The notes under the pieces are model-generated. The model was not told the origin of the DNA and ran no database searches. It saw only the letters and a list, made by a program, of their open reading frames with translations. This document shows positions 16,103 to 24,600 of a stretch of 64,000 nucleotides of DNA, one piece after another. Position 1 is the stretch's first letter. Each line of letters begins with the position of its first letter. Both the position numbers and the translations under genes were made by a program. Origin of the DNA: VXMT01 sp965204835 (GTDB taxonomy: Bacteria; Chloroflexota; Dehalococcoidia; UBA2979); the NCBI GenBank assembly GCA_965204835.1, contig OZ242017.1, forward strand, positions 744,001-808,000. The letters run 5' to 3'.

Positions 16103-16445
16103 CCGGGCCTCGGCGGGCGGGCGGCAGACGCCCTCGCGGCGGAGATGCTCTGAGGCTGGTCGGCGAAGCGTTCAGCGCTGGCATCACGAGTGACGAGTCC
16201 GCAGCACTGCTCGTTCCCACGGATCTCGTCGCCTGGCGCGTGGATCCGCTGCCGTCCTGGCCCATCGCGGGCGCCGATACCGCAGCGGCGGGTGTGTTCG
16301 CTGACGCCTACGGCGACGCGCTCTCGCTCAGCGCCGCTGCCCCCCGCCGGTGGTCGGCGCCCGCGCCAGCCAGTAGCGGCGGCGCTCGACGGGGTCGGCC
16401 TCGACCGGCGACCGGCGCCGTCCACGAGCGACCGTTCGGAGCAGG
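16103..16445 (+). other. Gap with an unassigned plus-strand coding-like stretch
   Basis: From about 16150 to 16330 one plus-strand frame reads protein-like sequence (DLVAWRVDPLPSWPIAGADT and then VFADAYGDALSLSAAAP) with no acceptable start; it looks like a fragment. The part 16251-16279 is repeated at 19037-19065 with one mismatch. No gene is called. Confidence 0.35.
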
Positions 16446-17120
16446 TCAGCAGCGTACTCGAGCCGTTCCGGCGAGCCGGCGAGCGCAGTCCCCGCCGTTG
16501 CATCGGCAGCCGGTGGGCCCCGGGGATGGCGTGCCGGACAGGAGCCCCTTGAAGATGCAGAGGCAGTCCTCGATCTCGTGGGGTGCGAGGCGCGCGAACG
16601 GCGAGGGCAGCTCGGAGACGGCGATGGTGGAGCGCCGGTGATCGACACCGATGGCTGCCGCTCCATCCCGGGTTCCCCGGTGCAGGTAGACCCGCTCGGG
16701 ATCGAGGCCGAGCCGCGCGCCGATGTGGAGCGCCGTGTCGTAGACCGCGAGTTCGCCGACGCCGTGGATTCTGTCCCCGACGTCCTTAACGGCTCGATGC
16801 AGCTCAGCGAAGGATCCAGCCCCGCTCAGCGCCGGCTCGCGGCGCGCGAGCCGCGCCCCGAACGTGCGAAGCGCGCTACGGGGGATACGCCACTGGTGCG
16901 GGTGCTTCCCGCCGTCGGCGGTGCACGCGCGAGCACCCCGGCGGATCGCCCGCGCGAGGTTCGGCATCGACCGATAGACGCGCAGCTCGCGCGCGGCGTC
17001 GTCCCGGTGATGCTTGAGGTAGTCGGGCACCGCCCGTTCGGCGCGTTGCTCGATCTCGTGTCGTTGGGGTGGCGTTACGCGTTGCGCCGCAGGATGTACG
17101 ACGGACGAGAGGCTCCCCAC
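16446..17120 (-). CDS. Conserved-looking hypothetical protein
   Basis: About 224 aa from a GTG start; internal starts nearer HEIEQRAERAVPDYLKHH are possible. I do not recognise the family. The middle is well ordered coding sequence, with an Arg-rich helical first half (YRSMPNLARAIRRGARAC) and a segment GELAVYDTALHIGARLGLDP followed by ERVYLHRGTRDGAAAIG. The last 25 residues contain four Cys and may be read-through beyond a lost stop. It has no signal peptide or membrane segment. It ends about 340 bp after the LLM gene and runs in the same direction as the DUF4160 and DUF2442 genes just upstream of it. Confidence 0.6.
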   Translation of the reverse strand: MGSLSSVVHPAAQRVTPPQRHEIEQRAERAVPDYLKHHRDDAARELRVYRSMPNLARAIRRGARACTADGGKHPHQWRIPRSALRTFGARLARREPALSGAGSFAELHRAVKDVGDRIHGVGELAVYDTALHIGARLGLDPERVYLHRGTRDGAAAIGVDHRRSTIAVSELPSPFARLAPHEIEDCLCIFKGLLSGTPSPGPTGCRCNGGDCARRLAGTARVRC

Positions 17121-17138
17121 AGCCGGTGGACGTGCCTG

Positions 17139-17399
17139 CTACGGGAGGGGCTCGATCTTCCCGGGTTGCTCCAGCCGTCGGGCGCGCTCCCACGCATCGT
17201 GCAGTTCGTATTGGTGAAGACGCACCCACTCATAGACGAGTCGTCGAGCACGCGATGGTAGGCGCCCCCGGATCACCTCAACGCTCCCGATATCAATGAG
17301 AGCTTCGTGCTCTCCGTATATGGCGTGCAGGTGCGCCGGCGGATGGTCGCCTCCGTACATCCGAATGATGATGCCGTAGAAGCGGCTGATCTCAGGCAT
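17139..17399 (-). CDS. DUF4160 family small protein
   Basis: An 86-aa protein with the DUF4160 signature: MPEISRFYGIIIRMYGGDH, then PPAHLHAIYGEHEALIDI, then a helical tail rich in Arg and Trp. Proteins of this family are usually found next to a DUF2442 partner, and that partner is the next gene upstream (17421-17678, 21 bp away). The pair is often discussed as toxin-antitoxin-like, but the function is not established. Confidence 0.85.
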   Translation of the reverse strand: MPEISRFYGIIIRMYGGDHPPAHLHAIYGEHEALIDIGSVEVIRGRLPSRARRLVYEWVRLHQYELHDAWERARRLEQPGKIEPLP

Positions 17400-17420
17400 C
17401 AGGCCGGGGCAGGGGAGCCA

Positions 17421-17678
17421 CTAATCGGGCAGGTCGCCCAGCACCTTCCCGGTGAGTTCCATGTAGAGCGCGTCGGGGCACAACTCGAGGTCGTCGCTCC
17501 ATGCGATAGCTCGATGCGGCGCGATGTGTACGCACTCGAAGACCCCCGGCTCGGCCCAGGCCGCGAACATGCCGCGGCCCGCCAGGTCGGACAGATCGAT
17601 CTCGCCACTGACTCCGTCCGAGTAGCGGAGCCAGATCCGAAATCCTTCGCGTGGTTGCACGTCCGTTGGGTGGAGCAC
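17421..17678 (-). CDS. DUF2442 family small protein
   Basis: An 85-aa protein matching the DUF2442 pattern: RIWLRYSDGVSGEIDLSDLA, GMFAAWAEPGVFECVHIAPH, and AIAWSDDLELCPDALYMEL. It is the first gene of the DUF2442-DUF4160 pair. The short gap and shared strand indicate one transcript. Confidence 0.85.
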   Translation of the reverse strand: MLHPTDVQPREGFRIWLRYSDGVSGEIDLSDLAGRGMFAAWAEPGVFECVHIAPHRAIAWSDDLELCPDALYMELTGKVLGDLPD

Positions 17679-17852
17679 GACGCAGCCTCCTCCACTTATT
17701 CTACCGGCTCCATAGTCGAGCGCGCGAAGTGGCGTAGTTCCTCGGCAGCAGGTTGTGAGGCAGGCCGCACCTATCCAGGTAACACCCTATCCTGAGGCTA
17801 TTCGGGGTGTGGCCAGAAGTGCCGGAGCCGAGTCCGGCCCGCGACTCTTCGA

Positions 17853-18464
17853 TCAGTCGCGTTCGCGAGACTCTTCGTCGTGTACCGGGTGCTCCGCATC
17901 GGGGCCGAAGACTGCACTTACGTCGCAGGCGAAGCCAGGCAGCACGTCCAGCCCGTCGAAGGCATCCTGATCGCCGACCGTCACGACAGATTGGTCCGGC
18001 CGGTACACGTCGACCGTGCGTGTCTGCGGCTGCACAACCCAGACGAGGCGCACGCCGTGGTTGAGCCACATGTGGGCCTTGTCGTGCACCGCGCGGCGGG
18101 TGTCGCTGGGGGAGGCGACCTCGACGACGAGGTCTGGCGCGACCTCCGCATAGCCTTCAACGTCGGCACCGAGCGGTAGTCGCTCGACCGAGGTGAATGC
18201 GACATCGGGCTCGCGTACGGTGTCAGGGTCGTGCTCCAGCCATACTCCCGAGTCGGGTGCGACCAGCGTCCCCAAGGCGCGGGACTCGACGAAGGTGAAC
18301 AGCGCCGCCCCGAGCCTCATGACGATCTGCCCGTGTCGCTGTCCCGCTGGCATGGTTTCGCAGAGCACCCCCCGGATCAGTTCGCCGCGCACGCCCTCGC
18401 TGTACAACCGCAGGAGGTCATCAGCGGTCATGAGCCTCGCCTCGGTCGTCGTCGTGGTCGTCAT
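17853..18464 (-). CDS. Uma2 family (DUF820) putative endonuclease
   Basis: A 203-aa Uma2 protein, a PD-(D/E)XK-fold family common in cyanobacteria and Chloroflexota. Visible are MTADDLLRLYSEGVRGELIRG, the strand GVWLEHDPDTVREPDVAF with the first acidic residues, and the core motif PDLVVEVASPSDTRRAVHDK (D-ExA-K). Its start lies only about 60 bp from the beginning of the right NCS2-tail repeat. The nuclease role is family inference. A second, distant Uma2 gene is at 36197-36775. Confidence 0.85.
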   Translation of the reverse strand: MTTTTTTEARLMTADDLLRLYSEGVRGELIRGVLCETMPAGQRHGQIVMRLGAALFTFVESRALGTLVAPDSGVWLEHDPDTVREPDVAFTSVERLPLGADVEGYAEVAPDLVVEVASPSDTRRAVHDKAHMWLNHGVRLVWVVQPQTRTVDVYRPDQSVVTVGDQDAFDGLDVLPGFACDVSAVFGPDAEHPVHDEESRERD

Positions 18465-18524
18465 CGCTCTCGCTCCCGCGCGTGGTCACTCTACACCTAC
18501 CGGAACGCGGGCAGGTTAGTAGAG

Positions 18525-18918
18525 AGACGTTGCTGAGCCTCTTGCAGCGCGACGAAGACGAGCCCGTCGGGGAGGCGCCCAGCCTGCGGATTACGGCTCG
18601 CCCCGAGGGAGGCTCGGTGGAGCTGGAGTTCGTCGCCACGACCGACTGCGAGAACCTCGAGGACCAACTCGCATGCCTGAGCGACGAGATCCGGCTACCC
18701 GAAGCCAGCGAGATATCGCTGCGCCTGCTCCGTCACCAGGCAGCGTCCGTCCGCCACCAGAAGTACCACGGGATTGATCTTGTCACGGTGCTGGTCGAGG
18801 GATCGCGCTGAGGCACTCGAGCCCGGGGAGTCGACCTCACGTGCGCGGCGTCTGAACCCGCCCGTCCGACACACGAGCGAACCCATGGACGCGACGCCCC
18901 GGGACATGCGGGTCGACG
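18525..18918 (+). repeat. Right copy of the NCS2-tail direct repeat (pseudogene fragment)
   Basis: Same orientation as 2267-2661 and very similar over about 394 bp. It reads ETLLSLLQRDEDEPVGEAPS and onward to VLVEGSR with the same stop codon, then the same 100 bp of downstream sequence. An ATG upstream at 18482 makes a 109-codon open frame, but the first residues come from unrelated sequence, so a working protein is unlikely. Differences from the left copy are scattered substitutions, so the duplication is not very recent. Confidence 0.85.
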
Positions 18919-19203
18919 GTGATGTAGTCGCGCCAGTCCACAGTCGGCGCCCCAGATCGGGCGCCCCAGCTCCGGCGTCTCAGATCCGGTGCCTGCGGGG
19001 TCTGGCAGGGCGTGTATGTGGGTCCCCACGAGGACGGCCGCCCTGGCCCATCGCGGGCGCCGATAATTAACCGCATCGGATCAGGCCGGTGTTATCGGCG
19101 CTGTACCGGGGCCGTCCGGTGAGCGCGATTTGCCTTACGCCGCAACGCCAGACGGCGATCTGAGCGAAGGCGCGGATCGCGCCCATGTTGAGATCCGATA
19201 ATC
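18919..19203. other. Gap between the NCS2-tail repeat and the tnpB element
   Basis: About 285 bp with no gene I can support. It includes the 29-bp repeat unit at 19037-19065 shared with 16251-16279. A 39-codon minus-strand frame (from 19181, MGAIRAFAQIAVWRCGVRQI) is too short to judge. Confidence 0.4.
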
Positions 19204-19211
19204 CTGGTTAT
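19204..19211 (+). repeat. Left target-site duplication CTGGTTAT
   Basis: Eight bases immediately outside the left terminal inverted repeat, identical to 20658-20665. One more C on the outer side also matches, by chance or because the boundary is 9 bp. Confidence 0.75.
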
Positions 19212-20657
19212 GGGGCTTATATACGAAGGTCGACGCGCGCGGCGCCCGCCCCGCATTCATTCCTGACGGCCCTGGGATATGACCGGGTTTCCCCCGGCCG
19301 ACCGTCTCTCGACGACCGCCCCGGCCGCCGTTTCCCATGCCCTTTCCCGCACGTTGAGCGCGGCGTTCAGGTCGGCGTTGCCCGACCAGCCGCAACCCGG
19401 GCAGACGAACAACGCTTGAGTCTCGCGCCTCCCCTCCGCCCCGCACCGGTGGCATGCGCGGGACGTGCCCGCTGCTGGAACCTGGATAAAGCCCGTGCCG
19501 TTGCGCCGGCAGGCCCGCTCGACATCATCGAGCAGCCGCCTGAACGCGACACGGCGGAGGCTGCGGTTGAGCCCCCGTTTCTGCGCCACGCCCTTGCCCG
19601 GGTGCTGTGCCGTCCCGCGCGCCGAGCGAGTCATGTTCTCGACCTGCAGGTCTTCGGCCGCGACCGTCGTGTGAGGCGTCGCCGCCACCCGCGCGGCGAC
19701 CTGGCGGCTCGCGTTGCGCCGCCGACCGCTCAGCCGGCGCCCGATCGCACGGAGCTTCCGCGCGGCGCGTTTTCCGCGGCGCGAGCCGTGGCGCCGGCGC
19801 GACCGCGCGCTCCCCGCGGAGCGCTGCTTCGCATCGAGGTCGGACTCGTCGGGCAGGTGGTGCTCCACGCCCTCCGAGGTCATCACCGGCACGGACACGC
19901 CGGCGTCGATGCCGACGATGTCCTCGCGGCAGGCGGGTGGCTCGGGCTGCGGGTCCGGGGCCTTGAGGCTCAGCATCGCGACGTAGCGGCGGTGCCGGGG
20001 CCCGGTGCGGCGCGTGATGCGCTGCGTGACGTCGACGAGCTGTACGGCCCCGCTGAACGTCCAGCCCTCGGGGATCTCGACGGCCTGTACGGCCTCGAAC
20101 CGAAGCCCGCCCGGCAAGACGAGCGCGCGGCGGTCGAGGCGTACTCGCTCGTGGTAGACCAGCGCCGGCCCACGGGTCCGCTCGGCGGACTTGCGCGTGC
20201 GGAACAGCCGCTGCGTGCCGCGCGCGACGTGGCGCTCGAGGCGCTGCCGGGCACGGTCGAGCCTGGCCGCCGCCTTCGGATTCCCCTGCTCGCACTCCCC
20301 GGACCAGTGGTTCACGATCCACTCCAGGCGGCGGCGCGAGTCGCGGTGGCGCTTCACCGCCTCGAGTCCGAGGCGCAGGCCGCCGCGTTGCAGCGCCACC
20401 GAGTGGCGTGGCAGGCGGCCGTCCGCGCGGCGGCGCGTGAGCTCCTTGAAGCCGTCGTAGGGGCTTGGCGCGGACTCCGTGGCGAGTCCCAGCTCGACGC
20501 CGAGGTTGTAGGTCTGGCTCTGCTGGCGGCGCAACGTCCACAGCGCCTCGAAGGCGCGACCGTCGGTCGTCAGGGGGACGCGGAGTACGCGGTGCACGCA
20601 CTTATCGTACCAGAACGGGCGTTCGCATGTGGCTGTCAACCTTTGGATATAAGCCCC
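19212..20657 (-). mobile_element. tnpB-carrying element with terminal inverted repeats and 8-bp target duplication
   Basis: The left end begins GGGGCTTATATACGAAGGT (19212-19230) and the right end finishes ACCTTTGGATATAAGCCCC (20639-20657); as inverted repeats they match at 17 of 19 positions. The flanks are CTGGTTAT at 19204-19211 and CTGGTTAT at 20658-20665, a perfect 8-bp direct repeat. The only gene inside is a TnpB-type nuclease; no TnpA or DDE transposase is present. The stop codon of tnpB is about 45 bp from the left terminal repeat. Confidence 0.8.
19257..20597 (-). CDS. tnpB: TnpB-type RNA-guided nuclease (IS605 OrfB family)
   Basis: About 446 aa from the GTG at 20597 (N-terminus VHRVLRVPLTTDGRAFEAL, the usual start of TnpB). 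Upstream in-frame sequence is outside the element and not TnpB-like. The RuvC nuclease residues are in place: Asp in DIVGIDAGVSVPVMTSEG (RuvC-I), Glu in TTVAAEDLQVENM (RuvC-II), and Asp in NADLNAALNV (RuvC-III). Between the last two is a zinc ribbon, CHRCG...CPGCGWSG. TnpB proteins cut DNA under the guidance of an RNA made from the element end. Here the transcript end would read through the left terminal repeat into flanking DNA. No accessory TnpA accompanies it. The catalytic set is complete, so it may be active. Confidence 0.9.
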   Translation of the reverse strand: MHRVLRVPLTTDGRAFEALWTLRRQQSQTYNLGVELGLATESAPSPYDGFKELTRRRADGRLPRHSVALQRGGLRLGLEAVKRHRDSRRRLEWIVNHWSGECEQGNPKAAARLDRARQRLERHVARGTQRLFRTRKSAERTRGPALVYHERVRLDRRALVLPGGLRFEAVQAVEIPEGWTFSGAVQLVDVTQRITRRTGPRHRRYVAMLSLKAPDPQPEPPACREDIVGIDAGVSVPVMTSEGVEHHLPDESDLDAKQRSAGSARSRRRHGSRRGKRAARKLRAIGRRLSGRRRNASRQVAARVAATPHTTVAAEDLQVENMTRSARGTAQHPGKGVAQKRGLNRSLRRVAFRRLLDDVERACRRNGTGFIQVPAAGTSRACHRCGAEGRRETQALFVCPGCGWSGNADLNAALNVRERAWETAAGAVVERRSAGGNPVISQGRQE

Positions 20658-20665
20658 CTGGTTAT
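20658..20665 (+). repeat. Right target-site duplication CTGGTTAT
   Basis: Eight bases immediately outside the right terminal inverted repeat, identical to the left flank. This is the sequence expected from staggered-cut insertion, which IS200/IS605 elements do not normally produce. Confidence 0.75.
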
Positions 20666-21610
20666 CGCCCGGATTGCAGGCACGCCACTGAGACGCAGGA
20701 AACGCGCCGCCCGACGACCGTTCGAGGCCCCGGAGATCGTCGACGCCTTCACGGAGTTCGAGCGCGGCCTTGCCAGCGTCGCCGGCGACACAGCCGTGTC
20801 CTCCCCCGCGCGCCCGGCGCCCGCGCTTCCCACCGTCCGCAGGGAGCGCTGAATCGAACCGGGTGGCGCACGGCCCACACCGAACGTGGTGCGGAAGAAG
20901 TCGTCGGTGACGACCGACGCTTCGGGGATGCACCAACGCACTGAACGAGGCGCGGCCCCTGGGCTTCGCGGCGAGAGCGTGGTCGGCTCCTCGCGGCGCT
21001 CGATCACCAGCGGCAGCGCGCGCTCAAGCTCTTCCAGGATGGGCGAGGTCGATGAGGGAGCGCGTCTCGGAGGAAATCGAGGCGGGCTGGCTCAAGGACG
21101 ACGCGGAGGTCGCGGCGCGCGAACTCGAGGCAGCGGAGCACATCGGCTGAGCGGTCAGGACCGCCCATAGAGCACAACGCCTTGTTTCGGGCCTTCGAGG
21201 AGGACGTTGCCCTCGATGCGGCTGCGGCGTGGCGGACGAGCACGTCGACGCCCTCCTCGACCCGCGCGCGGCGGGCCAGGTCACGCTGGGCTGATCGAAC
21301 TGTGTGATTGCGTGCCTTTTCACACGACCATTTGTGCGTATTTTCACTCCCAACGGTCATCACAACTGTTATGCTGCCCTATGTATGGGACATATCGATA
21401 GCAGAACGGCAGGGTCGAATTCGAGAGGGCTGGGCACGACCGGGAATCGGCATCTGAGGGAGCGGGCGAGACGGCCCGCTACTTCAACGCCGAGGAGGTC
21501 GTGATCTGGTGACTTTGACCGAGGCCCTGTCAGGTTCGCGCAGTCCGTCCCCCTCGCACTTCTTTCTACTCTGCTGAGCAGGCTGCATTTGTAGGAGGAA
21601 CTGAGTTGCA
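20666..21610. other. Decayed region between the tnpB element and the large secreted protein gene
   Basis: About 950 bp without an intact gene. Two traces can be read. At 21053-21151 a plus-strand frame gives MRERVSEEIEAGWLKDDAEV to a TGA, possibly a recombinase tail. At 21229-21265, 37 bases match 55784-55820, inside the SNF2-type helicase gene, with one mismatch. The AT-rich stretch 21310-21380 with TTATGCT at about 21369 may hold the promoter of the next gene. Confidence 0.45.
21229..21265 (-). pseudogene. Relic of an SNF2-helicase segment
   Basis: The minus strand reads RVEEGVDVLVRH, matching RVEEGVDVLVCHP of the helicase at 55142-57409; at DNA level 36 of 37 bases agree. Flanking sequence is no longer recognisable. 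It suggests that a copy of the mobile block now at 55-64 kb, or a relative, was once near 21 kb. Confidence 0.5.
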
Positions 21611-21687
21611 ATGGGGTAGATGACCGTTTTCGCTGCAGACGAGGCGTCCGCATCGGTCCACGCGCCGGAGCTGTCCCTGCCGCCTTA

Positions 21688-24600
21688 GTGCTCCTCGCGC
21701 TGCTGCTGTTCCTTGCCCGGCCCGCGGAGGCCCAGACGGGCGAAGTCAACGGCGTCGAGCTGTCGATCTACAACCGGACGTCGATCGACGTCAGCTGGGC
21801 CAACACCGATCAGAACGTCAAGCACTACATACGCTGGCGCAGGGAGTACCGGGACGCCACCCGGAGGATCCTGACGACAGCCTGGGAGAACTCGGGCGGG
21901 TCGGATGGCCTCGAGCGGGGCGCCGGCGTGAGGACCTACAGGATCTCCGGCCTTGCCAGCAATATGTACCAGGTCCAGATCAGGAGGGACGGCGGCGAGT
22001 GGATGACCTACCGCGCCTACGTCCCAGCCGCGAACGACCGCACAGACCCGCCGTTCAGCGTGAGGGTCACGCCAGGCGACGGGCGGGTGCAGGTCTCGTG
22101 GCTCCCGTCCCGAGGCCCCACCCCCACCAAATACTCCATCGATTGGCAATGGACGCACGAGGGCGTCAGCCGCAACCCGCGAGGTTCGGAGGTGGAAGTC
22201 GAGGGGAGAGAGATCGGGACCAACGTCCGGCACAGATACACGATTACCGGGATCCCCAACGGAGCGACCGCCACCGTGACCGTCTCGGCCATCCTCACCG
22301 ACTGGGGTGAAGACTATGAGAGCCGGGGGGTCCAGGCGACGGGCTCGCCCAGGGAGGCGGCGGTCAAGTCCTCCGACGCCACCCTGAGCGACATCATCCT
22401 CTTCGCGGTCGGCAGGACGTACGAGTACACCCCGGATTTCGACTCAGACACCACGCAGTACGCGGCGACCGTCCCCAGGGACCTCGACCACATCATCGTG
22501 ATCCCCTACGTCAACCAGGTCAACGCAACCTATGCGGTGGAGGGCGCCGTCGGCTCGGGGCATGCCACCCTCGACAGCGATGCCGTCGTCCTCGCCGCGC
22601 CTACCGTGGCCAAGGGCATCGACATCGTGGTGACCGCCCACGACGGGATGACCACCAGGACCTACACGGTCACGGTGACGAGGCAAGGCTTCACCGACGC
22701 TACGCTGCAGGCGTTGACCGTGTCGGACGGCACGAACGACGTGCCGCTCACCCCGGCCTTCGACTCCGACACGGGCAGCTACACGGCCAGCGTGGAGCAC
22801 GGCGTCGGCAGCGTGACGGTGACGCCCACGGTCAACGAGAGCCACGCCTCGGTCACGGTGGACGGCACGACCGTCAACTCCGGTACGGCGAGCCCGGCCG
22901 TCTCCCTGACCGCGGGCGAGGCCAATGACATCCTGGTGGTGGTGACCGCGGAGGACACGTCCGTCACCAGGACCTACACGGTGAGCGTGACCCGGGCGGG
23001 GTCTTCGGACGCGACGCTGAGCGGCCTCACCATCTCCGACGGGACGCTCACCCCGGCCTTCGACTCGTCCAGGACGGCGTACACGGCCACCGTTGCCTAC
23101 AGCGTCGCCAGCGTCACCGTGACTCCCACCGTCAACGAGAGCAACGCGACGGTGGCCGTGAACGGCTCCGGCGTCACCTCCGGTTCGCCGAGCCAGGCAA
23201 TATCCCTGACCGCCGGCCAGTCCAACGACGTCAACGTCGTGGTGACCGCGCAGGACGGAGTCACCACCAACACCTACACGATAGCGGTGACCCGGTCGCC
23301 GCCCACCTTCTCCATCACGCCGACGGCGAGCGCGGCTGAAGGTGAGAGCGCGTCGCTGACCATCACGCTGAGCACGAACGCGCCGAGGGGAGGTGTGGCG
23401 TTCAGCGTGACGGCGCAGTACTCCACCACGGGGACGGGCAACGCCGTGGCCGCGGACGTGGGGACGATCACCACGCCGGTGACGGTGGCCGAGAACACCA
23501 GCACCAGGACCATCTCCATCCCCACGGCGGAGGACTCCCTGGACGAGGATGCGGAGACCTTCACGGTGGTCATAGCCACCAGCGTCTCGCCGTGGGTGAA
23601 GGCAGGGGACGGCAAGGACACGGCCACCATCACCATCAACGACGACGACACGGCGGGCTTCACGGTGACGCCGACGACGCTGAACGTCAGCGAGGGGGCG
23701 TCGAAGACCTACACCGTCGTCCCGGACACCAGGCCCGCGGCCAGCGTGACCGTCTCCCTGGCCAACCCCGACACCGGGGCGGTCACCGTGGCGCCCACTT
23801 CGTGGACCTTCACCACGAGCAATTGGAACACGGCCAGGACCTTCACCGTGAGCGGGGTGGAGGACAGCGACTACGCCGACGAGACGGTGACCATCAGCCA
23901 CAGCGTCACCAGCACCGACTCCACGTACTCCGGCCTCACCCCGGACTCGGTCACCGTGAACGTGGAGGACAACGACGTGCTGCCGGTGACGGTGGCCTTC
24001 GGGTCGGCCACCCACACCGTGCAGGAGACCGACGACACGACCACCACGACGGTGCAGGAGAACGAGGCCACGGTCACCGTCACCCTCAGCGCCGACCCCT
24101 TACGGACGGTGACCATCCCCATCACCAGGACGAACCAGGGCGGGGCATCGGACTCCGACTACTCCGGCGTCCCAGCCAGCGTCACCTTCAACTCGGGCGA
24201 GACCTCCAGGAGCTTCACCTTCAGCGCGACGGCGGACGCCATCGACGACGACGGGGAGTCGGTGAAGCTGACCTTCGGCACGCTACCCACGGGGGTGAGC
24301 GCGGGATCCACCGACGAGACCACCGTTTCCATCACCGACGACGACCTGCCGGCCGACGTGGACGTGGCCTTCGGGCAGCGCTGGTACACCGTGACCGAGG
24401 GGAGCAACGTGACGGTGAAGGTGCAGCTCAGCGTTGCCCCGGAGCGGAGCATCACCATCCCCATCACCAGGTCCAACCAGAGCGGGGCCACCAGCGCCGA
24501 CTACTCAGGGGTGCCCGCCAGCCTGACCTTCGGAGCGACCGATACGGAGCAGTCCTTCACCTTCTCGGCGACCTCCGACAACGTGGATGACGACGGGGAG

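Noticed and set aside
19257..20597. Cas12-type CRISPR nuclease
   Set aside because: Length about 446 aa and an element context without a CRISPR array or cas1/cas2 indicate TnpB.
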